The notes beneath the pieces are model-generated. The model ran no database searches, had not been told where the DNA came from, and saw only the letters and a program-made list of their open reading frames with translations. From JBBECJ01 sp963763325 (GTDB lineage: Bacteria > Chloroflexota > Chloroflexia > Thermomicrobiales > CFX8): a stretch of 47,425 bases of DNA. Position 1 is the first letter of the stretch. The number at the start of each line of letters is the position of its first letter. This document shows, piece after piece, positions 17,750 to 26,791 of this stretch. The position numbers were made by a program, and so were the translations under genes. The DNA lies in contig CAVXOL010000010.1 of NCBI GenBank assembly GCA_963763325.1, forward strand, positions 1-47,425, given 5' to 3'.

Positions 17750-18544
17750 TCACGTCGTTGTCGTCGTTCTCGGCCACAGGGAACGGAGTCGCTCGCGAAG
17801 AACCAGCAGCACGAAGAGCGGCAATGCCAGTTGGCGGCGCCAACGCCACGGTTGGCGAACCAGCCGGTAGAGCCACTCGAGTCCGAGCCGCCGAACGAGT
17901 CGCGGCGCACGCGGGATTCTGCCAGACAGATAGTCGAATGTCCCGCCGACACCAATGGAAATCAGTATGCCATGTGCCGCAAGCGCCTCCCGGTGACGCG
18001 CGATCCAGAGATCCTGGGTCGGGTGGCCGAAAGCGACCAGCAGGACCGTCGCACCTGACGTCGCCAGCCGCGTCTCGATCTCGGCGAATCCGGCGTCCGC
18101 GCTGGATCCGGCGAATGTCCCGGCGATCCGCACGCCGGTGAATCGTTCGCGGAGCCGCTGAGCCGCTTCACCGGCCACGCCGGGCCCCGCGCCAAGCAGG
18201 AACAGTCGGCAGTGCTCGTCCCGCGCGCTCAGTCCTGCCAGTCCCTCGACAAGGTCGACGCCTGGAATCCGTTCGCCGACCGGAACGCCCAGTAGCCGCC
18301 CAGCCAGCGTGATGCCGACGCCATCTGCCGTCGCCAGCGCCGACGCTCTCAGGACGCCAGCGAACTCCGGGTTCCGTCGCGCGGCGATCACGAACTCCGG
18401 GTTGACGGTCACGATGTGGCGCAGGGCGTTCCCCTGGGGCTGAGCCAGCCAACCGGAGATGAGTGCGAGCGCGCCGCCCAGGTCGACCACGTCAACCGGC
18501 GTGCCGAGAATCGATTGCCGTTGGATCGAATCAGTCGTCTGCAT
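17750..18544 (-). CDS. WecG/TagA/CpsF-family glycosyltransferase
   Basis: 264 residues from the ATG at 18544 (a longer start at 18586 is possible). It transfers N-acetylmannosamine-type sugars to lipid-linked acceptors in surface polysaccharide synthesis. All family blocks are visible: 'HIVTVNPEFVIAARRNPEF', 'LATADGVGITLAGRLLG', 'LFLLGAGPGVAGEAAQRL', 'LLVAFGHPTQDLWIARHR', 'SIGVGGTFDYLSGRIPRAPR' and 'LGLEWLYRLVRQPWRWRRQ'. The Arg/Leu-rich C-terminus probably binds the membrane. It is divergent from the APH-like gene. The nearby HldE-like kinase is compatible with a glycan role. Confidence 0.92.
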   Translation of the reverse strand: MQTTDSIQRQSILGTPVDVVDLGGALALISGWLAQPQGNALRHIVTVNPEFVIAARRNPEFAGVLRASALATADGVGITLAGRLLGVPVGERIPGVDLVEGLAGLSARDEHCRLFLLGAGPGVAGEAAQRLRERFTGVRIAGTFAGSSADAGFAEIETRLATSGATVLLVAFGHPTQDLWIARHREALAAHGILISIGVGGTFDYLSGRIPRAPRLVRRLGLEWLYRLVRQPWRWRRQLALPLFVLLVLRERLRSLWPRTTTTT

Positions 18545-18612
18545 CACTGCATATGCTAACGTACCGGCGATGATGGAGGGTTGCAATCCGTGCGTGTCCG
18601 GCAGCTACCACG

Positions 18613-19611
18613 ATGAATCGCTATCCCGCCCCACCGGACGAACCGCTCGCCGCGCTCATCCTGGATACGCTCGCTCGGCATCGACTGGTGCCCGTCGAAC
18701 CCGGATGGCGCGTCAAGGTTGCCCCCGGCGGTTCGACCGACCGGACGTTCAGCGTTCTCGACCCAGCCGGCGAGCCACAACTGACGATTCGGCTGGCGCG
18801 GCCCGGCTTGACGGATCGTCTGCGGCACGAACGGCGTGTCCTCGACGAATTGACCAGCACGATCGCGCCCGCTCCGATCGACCTGCCCGGTGGCGACGAA
18901 CCGATACCGTGCCTGACTCCGCGCGACATTGCGTTGATCGAGGATGATGCACTACCTGAACGCTGGCTACTGGCCCACGAGCACCTGCCCGGCCAGCCTG
19001 CGCCGGTTGCGAGCGTATCGGACGCCGCGCGGGAGCGGCTTGGCGGGTGCCTGGCATGGGTCCACCGTCACCGTCGTGACGGCTTCATGATCTGGCCGTC
19101 GCTGGATGTTCAGTATGGCACGCGGGCCGAACTGTTCTCCGCGCGGCTCGACACGCTCCGGCGCTACCGAGCATCAGGGTTGATTCCGGGCGTTGCGGAA
19201 CTCCTCGATCGTCTGGCCGGCTCGGAACTGCCGCTGAACGCCGGCTGGCACGAGACCGACTTCGCCCTCTGCCATGGCGACCTCAGCATCGGCAACATCC
19301 TCTGGGACGGCGACGCGGTCGCGCTGATCGATTGGGAGTTCGCTCGCGATGGCGATGCCGCTGAGGACATCGCCTACCTCGTCTCGGAGCAGGATCTCGC
19401 TCCCGCCAAGATCGGAGAGATCGCCGAGTCCTACGTTGACGCCGGCGGCGACCCGTGGGCGTTTGCCAGACTGCCCGCCTGGCTGCCGCTGGTGGCCCTC
19501 GACGCCGCCCTCTGGTGGGCCGACTATCACCTTGCCCAAGGGGCCGACCCGCTCATCGAGCCGAATGTCACATCCCGGCTGGCCCGCGCACGCGAATACT
19601 TCAGCGGCTGA
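18613..19611 (+). CDS. Aminoglycoside phosphotransferase (APH)/choline kinase-family protein
   Basis: 332 residues. It is an APH-fold kinase: 'ALCHGDLSIGNILWDGDAVA' is the catalytic loop (HGDxxxxN), and 'LIDWEFARDGDAAEDIAYL' holds the metal-binding Asp. The N-lobe has 'KVAPGGSTDRTFSVLDP', a nucleotide-loop equivalent. The substrate is a small alcohol or amine (choline, homoserine, methylthioribose, or an antibiotic) and cannot be told apart here. There is no reason to call it a resistance gene. It ends 30 nt before a large inverted repeat. Confidence 0.88.
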   Translation: MNRYPAPPDEPLAALILDTLARHRLVPVEPGWRVKVAPGGSTDRTFSVLDPAGEPQLTIRLARPGLTDRLRHERRVLDELTSTIAPAPIDLPGGDEPIPCLTPRDIALIEDDALPERWLLAHEHLPGQPAPVASVSDAARERLGGCLAWVHRHRRDGFMIWPSLDVQYGTRAELFSARLDTLRRYRASGLIPGVAELLDRLAGSELPLNAGWHETDFALCHGDLSIGNILWDGDAVALIDWEFARDGDAAEDIAYLVSEQDLAPAKIGEIAESYVDAGGDPWAFARLPAWLPLVALDAALWWADYHLAQGADPLIEPNVTSRLARAREYFSG

Positions 19612-19640
19612 CGGCGTCACTCACCAGACGTACGTGTGAT

Positions 19641-19844
19641 GCGCACTGGGTAGACGAGGACCGCACCCTTACCCTGTCATCCTGAGCCGCAGCGAAGGAT
19701 CGCTCAACGTACAAGACTGGAGCGCGCCAACTGGAAGAACGCGCAGTGCCCGCCCGAACCGCCAGCGTCGTCACGGCCAAGCGATCCTTCGCTGCGGCTC
19801 AGGATGACAGGGCAAGGGGTACGGTCCTCGTCTACCCAGTGCGC
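19641..19844. repeat. Large inverted repeat (arms of about 63 nt) overlapping the 3' end of thrS
   Basis: Arms 19641-19703 and 19781-19844 are reverse complements with only about four differences and a 77-nt centre. The arm contains the string TGTCATCCTGAGCCGCAGCG. The right arm supplies the TAG stop and last five codons of thrS. It looks like a mobile or repeated palindromic element between the convergent APH and thrS genes. Confidence 0.75.
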
Positions 19845-21616
19845 AACGTGCGCAAGTCCATCCGTTCGCGTTCCGGGCGTGGTTGCAGCAGATCGAGCGA
19901 GCGCGTCTCGATGATCGGCTTGATAAGGGCGATGAACTGCTCGACTGGCATCATGCCGAGCGTCTCCTCGGTCCGGAGGCGGACGTTAACGGCGTCCTCC
20001 GCCGCCTCGCGATCGCCGACGATCAGCATGTAGGGAACCTTCTGCTGCTGCGCCTCGCGGATCTTTTGATTCATTCGGTCCCGGCCATCGGCAACCTCGA
20101 CGCGGATGCCGGACTGTCTGAGCCGGCAGCCGACCTGCTCGGCGTAGGCGATGTGCCGGTCGGCGATTGGGATGACCGTCGCCTGGACCGGCGCGAGCCA
20201 GGCCGGGAAGGCGCCGCCGTAGTGCTCGATCAGCCCGCCGACGAAGCGCTCGATCGATCCCATGACCGTTCGGTGCAGCATGACGACCCGCTGGCGCTCG
20301 CCGCGCTCGTTGACGAACGTCGCGTCGAAGCGTTCCGGCAGGTTGAAGTCGAGCTGGACGGTCGGTCCCTGCCAGCCGCGGCCGAGCGCGTCGACCAGCA
20401 GGATGTCGATCTTCGGGCCGTAGAACGCGCCGCCGCCCTCCTCCACGTCGTACTCCAGCTCGTGTCGCACGAGAGCCCGGCGCAGGGCAGCCGTCGCCGC
20501 TTCCCAGCCCTCGTCCGTGCCAATCGACCTCTCCGGTCGCGTCGCCAACGACGCCTGGTACTCATAGCCGAACGTTCGCGCCATCTCGTCGATCAGTTCG
20601 AGGACTCCGTCGAGCTCGGAGTCGACCTGCTCGGGGCGGCAGAAGAGGTGCGAGTCGTCCTGGGTGAAGCCACGTACCCGCAACATGCCGTGCAGCGATC
20701 CGCTGCGCTCGTAGCGGTAGACCGCGCCAAGTTCCGCGAACCTCAGTGGCAGATCGCGGTACGACCGGACCGACGTGTTGTAGATCAGGATGTGGCCGGG
20801 GCAGTTCATCGGTTTGACATAGTACGGCACGCCGTCGATGTCCATCGGCGAGTACATCACGTCGCTGAAGTTGGCGAGGTGCCCGCTCTTGCTGTAGAGC
20901 GCGACCGACCCGATGTGCGGCGTGTAGACGAAGTCGTAGCCCCGGTCCAGGTGGACGCCCTTCCAGTACTCCTCGATCAGATGGCGGACCATCGCTCCTT
21001 TCGGGTGCCAGAGGATGAGTCCCGCGCCGAGATCGTCGTTGACGCTGTAGAGGTCGAGCTCGCGGCCGAGCTTGCGGTGGTCGCGCGCGGCTGCCTCGGC
21101 CTGTCGTCGCTGGTGGGCGGCCAGATCAGCCGCTGACTGCCAGGCCGTCCCGTAGATGCGCTGCAGCATCGGGCGCTGCTCGTCGCCACGCCAGTAGGCG
21201 CCGGCGATACTCTCGATGCTGAAGGCGTCGAGCGGAATCTGTCCGGTCGATGCGACATGGTCGCCCCGGCAGAGATCGGCGAAGTCGCCGTTGCGGTAGA
21301 GCGAGATTTCCGCGTCCTCCGGCATGTCGCGGATCAGTTCCTGCTTGTAGGGTTGGCCGTCGAAGAAGGCCAGCGCGTCGTCGCGTGAGGCGAAGCGGCT
21401 GTACTCGAACGGTTCGTCTGCCTGGATGTGGGCGCGCATCCGCTCTTCGATGGCGGGCAGGTCGTCAGGCGTCAGCGGGCGCGGCAGCTCGAAGTCGTAG
21501 TAGAAGCCATCGAGGATTGGCGGCCCGATGCCGAGCTTCGCTTCCGGGAAGAGATCGAGGACGGCGCTTGCAAGAACGTGCGCCGCCGAGTGGCGTAATT
21601 TCTCCAGATCGTTCAT
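19832..21616 (-). CDS. thrS: Threonine-tRNA ligase lacking the TGS domain
   Basis: 594 residues; the ATG at 21616 is preceded by GGAGG. It charges tRNA-Thr. The protein starts directly with the editing domain: 'LRHSAAHVLASAVLDLFPEA' has the HxxxH site, with 'DLCRGDHVASTG' later, so the usual N-terminal TGS domain (about 60 residues) is absent. The class II core follows: 'YYVKPMNCPGHILIYNTSVR' (zinc Cys), 'RVRGFTQDDSHLFCRPEQ', 'YGPKIDILLVDALGRGW' and 'VMLHRTVMGSIERFVGGLIE'. The anticodon-binding domain ends near 'VNVRLRTEETLGMMPVEQFI'. The last codons and stop lie inside an inverted repeat. Upstream in-frame sequence belongs to a T-box leader, so the short start is right. Confidence 0.95.
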   Translation of the reverse strand: MNDLEKLRHSAAHVLASAVLDLFPEAKLGIGPPILDGFYYDFELPRPLTPDDLPAIEERMRAHIQADEPFEYSRFASRDDALAFFDGQPYKQELIRDMPEDAEISLYRNGDFADLCRGDHVASTGQIPLDAFSIESIAGAYWRGDEQRPMLQRIYGTAWQSAADLAAHQRRQAEAAARDHRKLGRELDLYSVNDDLGAGLILWHPKGAMVRHLIEEYWKGVHLDRGYDFVYTPHIGSVALYSKSGHLANFSDVMYSPMDIDGVPYYVKPMNCPGHILIYNTSVRSYRDLPLRFAELGAVYRYERSGSLHGMLRVRGFTQDDSHLFCRPEQVDSELDGVLELIDEMARTFGYEYQASLATRPERSIGTDEGWEAATAALRRALVRHELEYDVEEGGGAFYGPKIDILLVDALGRGWQGPTVQLDFNLPERFDATFVNERGERQRVVMLHRTVMGSIERFVGGLIEHYGGAFPAWLAPVQATVIPIADRHIAYAEQVGCRLRQSGIRVEVADGRDRMNQKIREAQQQKVPYMLIVGDREAAEDAVNVRLRTEETLGMMPVEQFIALIKPIIETRSLDLLQPRPERERMDLRTLRTG

Positions 21617-21744
21617 CGTGTCCTCCAGTGGTGTCAGGTGTCGTCGAACATCGCGATCCTCCACTGCAGCACCGGCGCGCACGCGGCAGCACGACGCGCC
21701 GGTGCGTTGGTAGTCTGCATTGCGTTCATCCGCATGCCTCCTCG

Positions 21745-22003
21745 GTCTGAAAATGCACAAAACCCGGCATCCGCAAGGGACGCCGGGCTCAGCCCGCGTG
21801 GTTCCACCCTGATTCCGCCGCGCGATCCCTGACCGGATCACGCAACGCTCATGGCGCCGGTAACGGTGGCGACCGGGGCGTCTTCTCTCGACGCCCGGCT
21901 CACGGGTGGTCTCCGCCGATCCGCTGACCGAAAGGGGCTCGCAGCCGGTGACCCCTCCTCGCTGGCGGTGCGGCACGGCGGCGCTGTCCCGCTCGCAGCC
22001 TGT
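21745..22003 (-). promoter_or_regulatory. T-box riboswitch leader of thrS
   Basis: On the minus strand the T-box core AGGGTGGAACCACGCG lies at 21810-21795 (consensus AGGGTGGNACCGCG). It is followed by an intrinsic terminator: a 10-bp stem, 21787-21778 with 21772-21763, and a T-rich tail (TTTTGTGCATTTT). Uncharged tRNA-Thr should favour the antiterminator and raise thrS expression. The leader from the predicted start near 22003 is long enough for Stem I; an ACC specifier is expected but I did not place it with certainty. Confidence 0.88.
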
Positions 22004-22009
22004 CCACGT

Positions 22010-22037
22010 AGAATAGGTCTATCACCGTAACTGTCAA
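22010..22037 (-). promoter_or_regulatory. Promoter of the thrS T-box transcript
   Basis: On the minus strand, TTGACA (22037-22032), a 16-nt spacer and TATTCT (22015-22010). It is correctly placed to start the T-box leader near 22003. Confidence 0.6.
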
Positions 22038-22102
22038 CTGGCGCTTCGGACAGGCGTACTCGCGAGTATCGCGAGCGCAAGTACATCGGAAGGACAGTGA
22101 CC

Positions 22103-22993
22103 ATGAGCGGCATGACCAGCCACGAAGGCTATGTTCCGTTCCGGGGGTATCGGACGTGGTATCGGATCGTCGGCGAGCAGGCAGCGCCTGAGACGCTGCC
22201 ATTGCTCTGCTTGCACGGTGGCCCCGGCGCGCCGTCGTACTACCTCGAGCCGCTGGCCGGGATGGCGGAGACAGGGCGGCAGGTGATCTTCTACGATCAG
22301 CTCGGCTGTGGGCGGTCTGACCAGCCGAGCGATCCGGCGATGTGGACGGTCGATCTCTTCGTCGAAGAGTTGCAGGCAGTCCGCGATGCACTCGGTCTTG
22401 AAGGCGTCCATATCCTCGGCCAGTCGTGGGGTGGGATGTTGCTGCTGGAGTACGCGCTGACCCAGCCGGATGGCGTCGCCAGCCTGACGCTCGCCAGCAC
22501 GACCTCAAGCATGCCTGCCTGGGTCGCTGAGGCCAACCGGCTGCTTGCCGAACTGCCGGAAGACGTACAGGAGGCGTTGCGGACACACGAGGCAGCCGGG
22601 ACGACCGACAGCCCGGAGTATGAAGCGGCCGGCGAGCTGTTCTACCGCCGTCACGTCTGCCGGACCGAGCCGTGGCCCGAGTACTTCACGGCGGCGATGG
22701 GGAACCTGCGGGCTGAGGTCTACAACACGATGTGGGGACCGAGCGAGTTCAACGCGACCGGCACCCTCCGTGACTGGGACGTGACCAATCGGCTCGGCGA
22801 GATCACGATCCCGACGTTGGTGACCTGTGGCCGCTACGATGAGGCCTCGCCTCCTCTTGCCGAGGTTATCCAGCGCGGCATCCCGAACGCGGAGCTTGCC
22901 ATCATCGAGGACGCGTCGCACATGGCGCACGGCGAGCAGAACGCCGAGTATTTGCGGGTGTTGACGGCCTTCCTGGAGCGTGTGGAGGGGTGA
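22103..22993 (+). CDS. Proline iminopeptidase-family alpha/beta hydrolase
   Basis: 296 residues from the ATG at 22103, with GGAAGGA 8 nt upstream. It is an S33-type hydrolase that removes N-terminal proline or similar residues from peptides: 'LLCLHGGPGAPSYYLEPL' is the HGGPG oxyanion signature, and 'VIFYDQLGCGRSDQPSD' and 'VHILGQSWGGMLLLEYALTQ' (nucleophile Ser in GQSWGG) follow. The acid is probably Asp in 'TCGRYDEASPP', and the His is in 'IIEDASHMAHGEQ'. It has no signal peptide. It is divergent from the thrS leader and ends 6 nt from the convergent DUF2207 gene. Family membership is firm; the true substrate could be another amide or ester. Confidence 0.9.
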   Translation: MSGMTSHEGYVPFRGYRTWYRIVGEQAAPETLPLLCLHGGPGAPSYYLEPLAGMAETGRQVIFYDQLGCGRSDQPSDPAMWTVDLFVEELQAVRDALGLEGVHILGQSWGGMLLLEYALTQPDGVASLTLASTTSSMPAWVAEANRLLAELPEDVQEALRTHEAAGTTDSPEYEAAGELFYRRHVCRTEPWPEYFTAAMGNLRAEVYNTMWGPSEFNATGTLRDWDVTNRLGEITIPTLVTCGRYDEASPPLAEVIQRGIPNAELAIIEDASHMAHGEQNAEYLRVLTAFLERVEG

Positions 22994-22999
22994 GGTCCG

Positions 23000-25052
23000 T
23001 TAGCGGAACCCGCGACCGCCGCCCCCACCGCCGCCACCGCCGCCACCGCCGCCACCCGAGAAGCCACCGAAGCCTCCGCCGCGGAAGGAGCCACCACCAC
23101 CGCCCTTGCTGTTATAGCTGGTGAAGGCCTCGGCGGCTTCGTTGAAGAGGTCGAACAGGCCGTCACTCATGCCTTGTAGCCCCCCGCCAGCGGCATCGCT
23201 CATGTCCTGCAGGTCGGGGAAGTCGATGTCGCCGCCCGAGCCACCGCCCGACCCACCGCCAGGGATGATGATCGGGCCGCCTCCGCGACGTGGGTAGCGG
23301 CCAGTCCGGGTTGTCCGGCCGCTCGGGAAGCTCATATCACCGTAGGGGCCGTACCAGGTCGGGGCCGGCGCATCGACGCTGGAGAACTTGTTCACCCACG
23401 AGCGTTCCAGCCCGAAGGCGACCGCGTAGGGCAGGTAGCGGTTGAAAATCGCTTTGGCTTCCTCGACGTTGTCATACCGCTCGATCTCGTCGAGGTAGCG
23501 CCGGAAGGCGAGCCACTTTGCGGCTGCCTCGGCGCCGGCCGGGGTCTTGCGTGGCATCGCGCCGCCGACCCCGATCAGGATCACGCCAAGAACCGCGCCG
23601 GCGAAGAGCGGCACGATCACGAGCGGCGCGAACGTCCCGACGATGGCAAAGATGAAGAAGCCGCCGAAGATGGATGCGACCAGCAGGCCGAGCCCCAGTC
23701 CGCGATAGATGCGGCGGACTGTCTGCGGGTTGCGATTGAAGTAACCGTGGCTGACGAGCTCGTCGTAGAGCGCTTCCTTGACCTGCGCCTGGCGGGTGGC
23801 GAAGCGTTCCTTGATGTTGGAGAGCTTTACCTCGCCGGTCGTCTTGTTGCCGAAGATAGCGTCGAGCAGCTCATCCTCGTGCCTCGCCAGCTCCTGGTTA
23901 TGCGCGACTCGTCTGAAGACAAAGTCCCGGCCGGAGATTCCCAGGGCGCCGAGGAAGCCCCCCTTCTGCGTCTCCTCGATCTGGATGATGCCTCGCTCGC
24001 CAAGCGCGACGATGGCGGCGATGACATCGTGGTCGTGGGCGCGCTCGTCGATCAGCGTCCCAACGACGCCCGGCGGTAGATCGTCCGGCGGCTCGCGCAA
24101 CAGGTCGATCGGGAGCGCGACCGGTGCGTCGCGACCCTTCGTGAACCAGAGGACGAAGACACCGACGGTCCCGCCGACCAGCAGCAACAGACCGACTGCC
24201 AGCATGATGACGTTCGCGAGCGCTTTGTACGGTGCGAGCCGCTCTTCCTGCGCACGCTGTTCGTCGTCGGCCGCCTGCCAGTCTGGAACGACGGCAGCTG
24301 TCATCTTCGGGAACTCAACGCGTACTTCGAGTGTGTCGCCCTGCTGGATGTCGGTTGCTTCGAAGAACAGCGTCGTTGGCGACTGTACTTCGTAGGTGAC
24401 CTCTGCGTTACTCTCCGCGTACCACGCCAGCGAAAGCTCGTCCTGGCTGACCGGCTGCGGCAGGTTGACCGTGACGGTGGCCGTCTGGATATCGGCAGCG
24501 AACTCTTCATCAACAGCACGCCACCAGAGTTGCTCGCGGGTGGCTCCGGTCGTCTCATCCTGATAGACGCGCAAGCCACCGACGACGTCGTATGAGATTG
24601 TGAAGTTGAGTTGCGTATCGCGGGCAGGCTGGAACCACCAGAGAATCTGGACCTCGCCCCCAGCGACGGAGACATCGTATTCACCCGCATCGCCATACCC
24701 GCGCTCGTAGGGCTGGCCGTCCTGGAAGACCTGGATGTTGCGGATATCCTCGACCCGTGAGAGCGGGATGACGGCGTAACCTTCCGAGAATGTCCCGCCG
24801 ATGAAGTTGATCACCTGATCTTCGGTAACGGTGAAAGAGCCGTCCTCGTGGACATCGAGCGTGACGTCGTAGCGTTCCCAGTACAGCGAACGTGCCGCTG
24901 CATCGCGCGCTAGCAGCGGGAATGTCGCCGCCAGCAGCCGTCGTCAGGACGATCGTGATGAGCGGTACCAGCAGCACGGCTCGAAGCGAGGCGCGCGCGC
25001 GGGCGATCGAGGCGAATCCATCCACGGGTTGTGTCCCAATTCCAGTCTGCAT
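23000..25052 (-). CDS. DUF2207 membrane protein with glycine-rich tail (one frameshift)
   Basis: About 680 residues after joining. The ATG at 25052 begins a signal peptide/helix (ASLRAVLLVPLITIVLTTAA). The frame changes near 24910, after which the sense continues 'SLYWERYDVTLDVHEDGSFT' and 'INFIGGTFSEGYAVIPLSRV', the start of the DUF2207 outside domain. Membrane segments are 'VIMLAVGLLLLVGGTVGVFV' and a hairpin near 23560-23700. The cytoplasmic part has 'VVGTLIDERAHDHDVIAAIV' and 'KWLAFRRYLDEIERYDNVEE', both typical of the family. It ends in a low-complexity Gly run. The family is widespread and its role is not established. Confidence 0.88.
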
Positions 25053-25068
25053 CCGCACGGACGCGCGG

Positions 25069-25096
25069 TTGACGTCACGGCTCGCACGGCTATCAT
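25069..25096 (+). promoter_or_regulatory. Sigma70-like promoter for the exonuclease gene
   Basis: TTGACG (25069-25074), a 16-nt spacer and TATCAT (25091-25096), about 58 nt before the GTG start at 25154. Confidence 0.5.
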
Positions 25097-25153
25097 CGAA
25101 GCAGGGGCAGGATCGAGGCCGCCCCCGAATCTTACTCAGAGAGCCATGCTGCC

Positions 25154-25768
25154 GTGAGATCGACCGATCCGCTGCCATCCGACGCACCAACGACTGGTAA
25201 CCGCAGGCAATCACGTGCCGCTGCGATCGCCTGGGCGACTGAAGCGGTCATCCGGCCCGACGTTGTGTACCTCGACACGGAGACAACCGGCCTCGATGGC
25301 CGGGCCGAGATCGTCGAGATCGCTGTTATCGACAACGCTGGCCAGACGCTGCTGGACACGCTTGTCCGGCCGGACGGGATCATCCCATTCGACGTTGTCC
25401 GGATCCACGGCATCGATGACGACATGGTCGCCGATGCCCCGCGCTGGCCGGAGGTCTATCCTGTACTCCTCGAGTTGCTACGGAACCGGACGGTAATCGT
25501 CTACAACGCCGAGTTCGACTTCAGACTCGTCAACCAGATGAACCGGCGCAGTGGCTATCCGTCCTGCGTCGGCCAGTGGCAGTGCGCGATGAAGCAGTAC
25601 GCTGCCTTCGCGACCGACTGGCACGCGCGTTACGGCAACTACCGCTGGCACAAGCTGGATGTCGCCCTCGCCCGCTTCGGCCATTCCAAAGACGGCCACC
25701 GCGCTCGCCCTGACGCCGTTGCCTGCCGGCTGGTGGTCGAGGGAATGGCGGGGGGCGAAGGGATGTAG
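25154..25768 (+). CDS. DEDDh 3'-5' exonuclease (DnaQ/PolC epsilon-like)
   Basis: 204 residues, GTG start at 25154. The Exo motifs are clear: 'VVYLDTETTGLDGRAEIVEI' (Exo I, DxE), 'VVRIHGIDDDMVADAP', 'VIVYNAEFDFRLVNQ' (Exo II) and 'KDGHRARPDAVACRLV' (Exo III, HxxxxD). It probably trims or proofreads DNA or RNA as a stand-alone enzyme; there is no polymerase domain. It is divergent from the DUF2207 gene. Confidence 0.9.
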   Translation: MRSTDPLPSDAPTTGNRRQSRAAAIAWATEAVIRPDVVYLDTETTGLDGRAEIVEIAVIDNAGQTLLDTLVRPDGIIPFDVVRIHGIDDDMVADAPRWPEVYPVLLELLRNRTVIVYNAEFDFRLVNQMNRRSGYPSCVGQWQCAMKQYAAFATDWHARYGNYRWHKLDVALARFGHSKDGHRARPDAVACRLVVEGMAGGEGM

Positions 25769-25965
25769 GGATATCGGTGTTCCGGTAAACCCGTTCATGG
25801 CCGCCGTTCCCGATCCATGCATCCCTGATCCCTCACTATGACGCTTCTATGAAATCCGCCGCTGGACGGGCCGGGTACCATTAGACAGACGCAGCAAGTG
25901 GTGGGATGATGGTTTCGGCGTCCCGCCATCGTTAGAGCCAATCGAACTGGTAGGGGATCCTCGTG

Positions 25966-26706
25966 ATGCACGCGCCCATACAACCCCAGACGCTTTCCAC
26001 CTTTGCTGACCTCGTGCAACCGGTCGGGCCGCGCGCTTCCAGCCTACTACTCTCGGCCGATGGGCGTTTCCTGCTCGGTGTTCGCCCTCCTGTCCACGAG
26101 CGGGGACGGGTACTGCTGCGGTTGACCGGTATTGGCGGCTGGGCCGATGGAGATGAGACATTCGCAGAAACTGCGGTTCGCGAATCAATCGAAGAGACTG
26201 GAAGCAGTGTCCACTTGCTGGATATGGACCAGACGCTGCTCGTGCACTCCCCTGAAGATATCCAGGTGACTGCGTTCCGTCGTGAGACGGCCCCTGCGGC
26301 CGTCGTCTATCGACGCTTCGGGACAGCGCCGTTCGATCCCTGGTCTGCGCGCTACGGGTCGGTTGCGCCAGTGGCCGTCTACGTCGGCGTTCTCGATCGC
26401 CCTGCCCGGATCCAGCGGCCAGAAGAGTTGCCGCTGTTCATGTGGGTCCACGCCGAACAGATGATCGCGCTGGCCGATTCCGACGAACCACTCGACTACC
26501 TGCTGGCCGACGGTGCCGAACTGGTCGGGCCGGTCGGCTTCGACCCGCAGCAGGCGATCGTCCGCCTCACCGACAGCATCCAGGCGCTCCTGACTGCCCT
26601 CGGACCACGCGCCTTCGTCTTCCTCTGCGATATCGCCCAGTCTCACCCAGCCGACGCGAGCGGAGTAGCCGTCAGCCGGTCAGCGTATCAGCCTAGCAGC
26701 CTGTGA
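25966..26706 (+). CDS. NUDIX-domain protein
   Basis: 246 residues; the ATG at 25966 (GTG at 25963 also in frame). The Nudix box is complete: 'GGWADGDETFAETAVRESIE' followed by ETG fits G-x5-E-x7-R-E-x2-E-E-x-G. It hydrolyses a nucleoside diphosphate linked to some other moiety. The protein is longer than minimal Nudix enzymes; the extra C-terminal 100 residues have no motif I recognise. The 3' end overlaps the left arm of an inverted repeat (26671-26767). Confidence 0.82.
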   Translation: MHAPIQPQTLSTFADLVQPVGPRASSLLLSADGRFLLGVRPPVHERGRVLLRLTGIGGWADGDETFAETAVRESIEETGSSVHLLDMDQTLLVHSPEDIQVTAFRRETAPAAVVYRRFGTAPFDPWSARYGSVAPVAVYVGVLDRPARIQRPEELPLFMWVHAEQMIALADSDEPLDYLLADGAELVGPVGFDPQQAIVRLTDSIQALLTALGPRAFVFLCDIAQSHPADASGVAVSRSAYQPSSL

Positions 26707-26767
26707 GTTAGCGTGGGTACGTGCTTCACTGGGCGAGTACTACTGGCTGATCGACTGACCGGCTGAC
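26671..26767. repeat. Inverted repeat of GTCAGCC words
   Basis: GTCAGCCGGTCAG (26671-26683) pairs exactly with 26755-26767; a secondary pairing TATCAGCC/GGCTGATA lies alongside. It starts inside the end of the NUDIX gene and is followed by the AAGGAG of the next gene. It is a relative of the repeat at 11821. Confidence 0.55.
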
Positions 26768-26791
26768 GGGCTGATAGCTAAAGGAGTTTCC

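Noticed and set aside
18613..19611. Aminoglycoside resistance gene
   Set aside because: Only the general APH fold is supported; the substrate pocket cannot be assigned and the context is not that of a resistance element.
21617..21976. N-terminal extension of thrS
   Set aside because: The frame stays open upstream, but its translation lacks TGS-domain features and the DNA is the T-box and terminator; the GGAGG before 21616 fixes the start.
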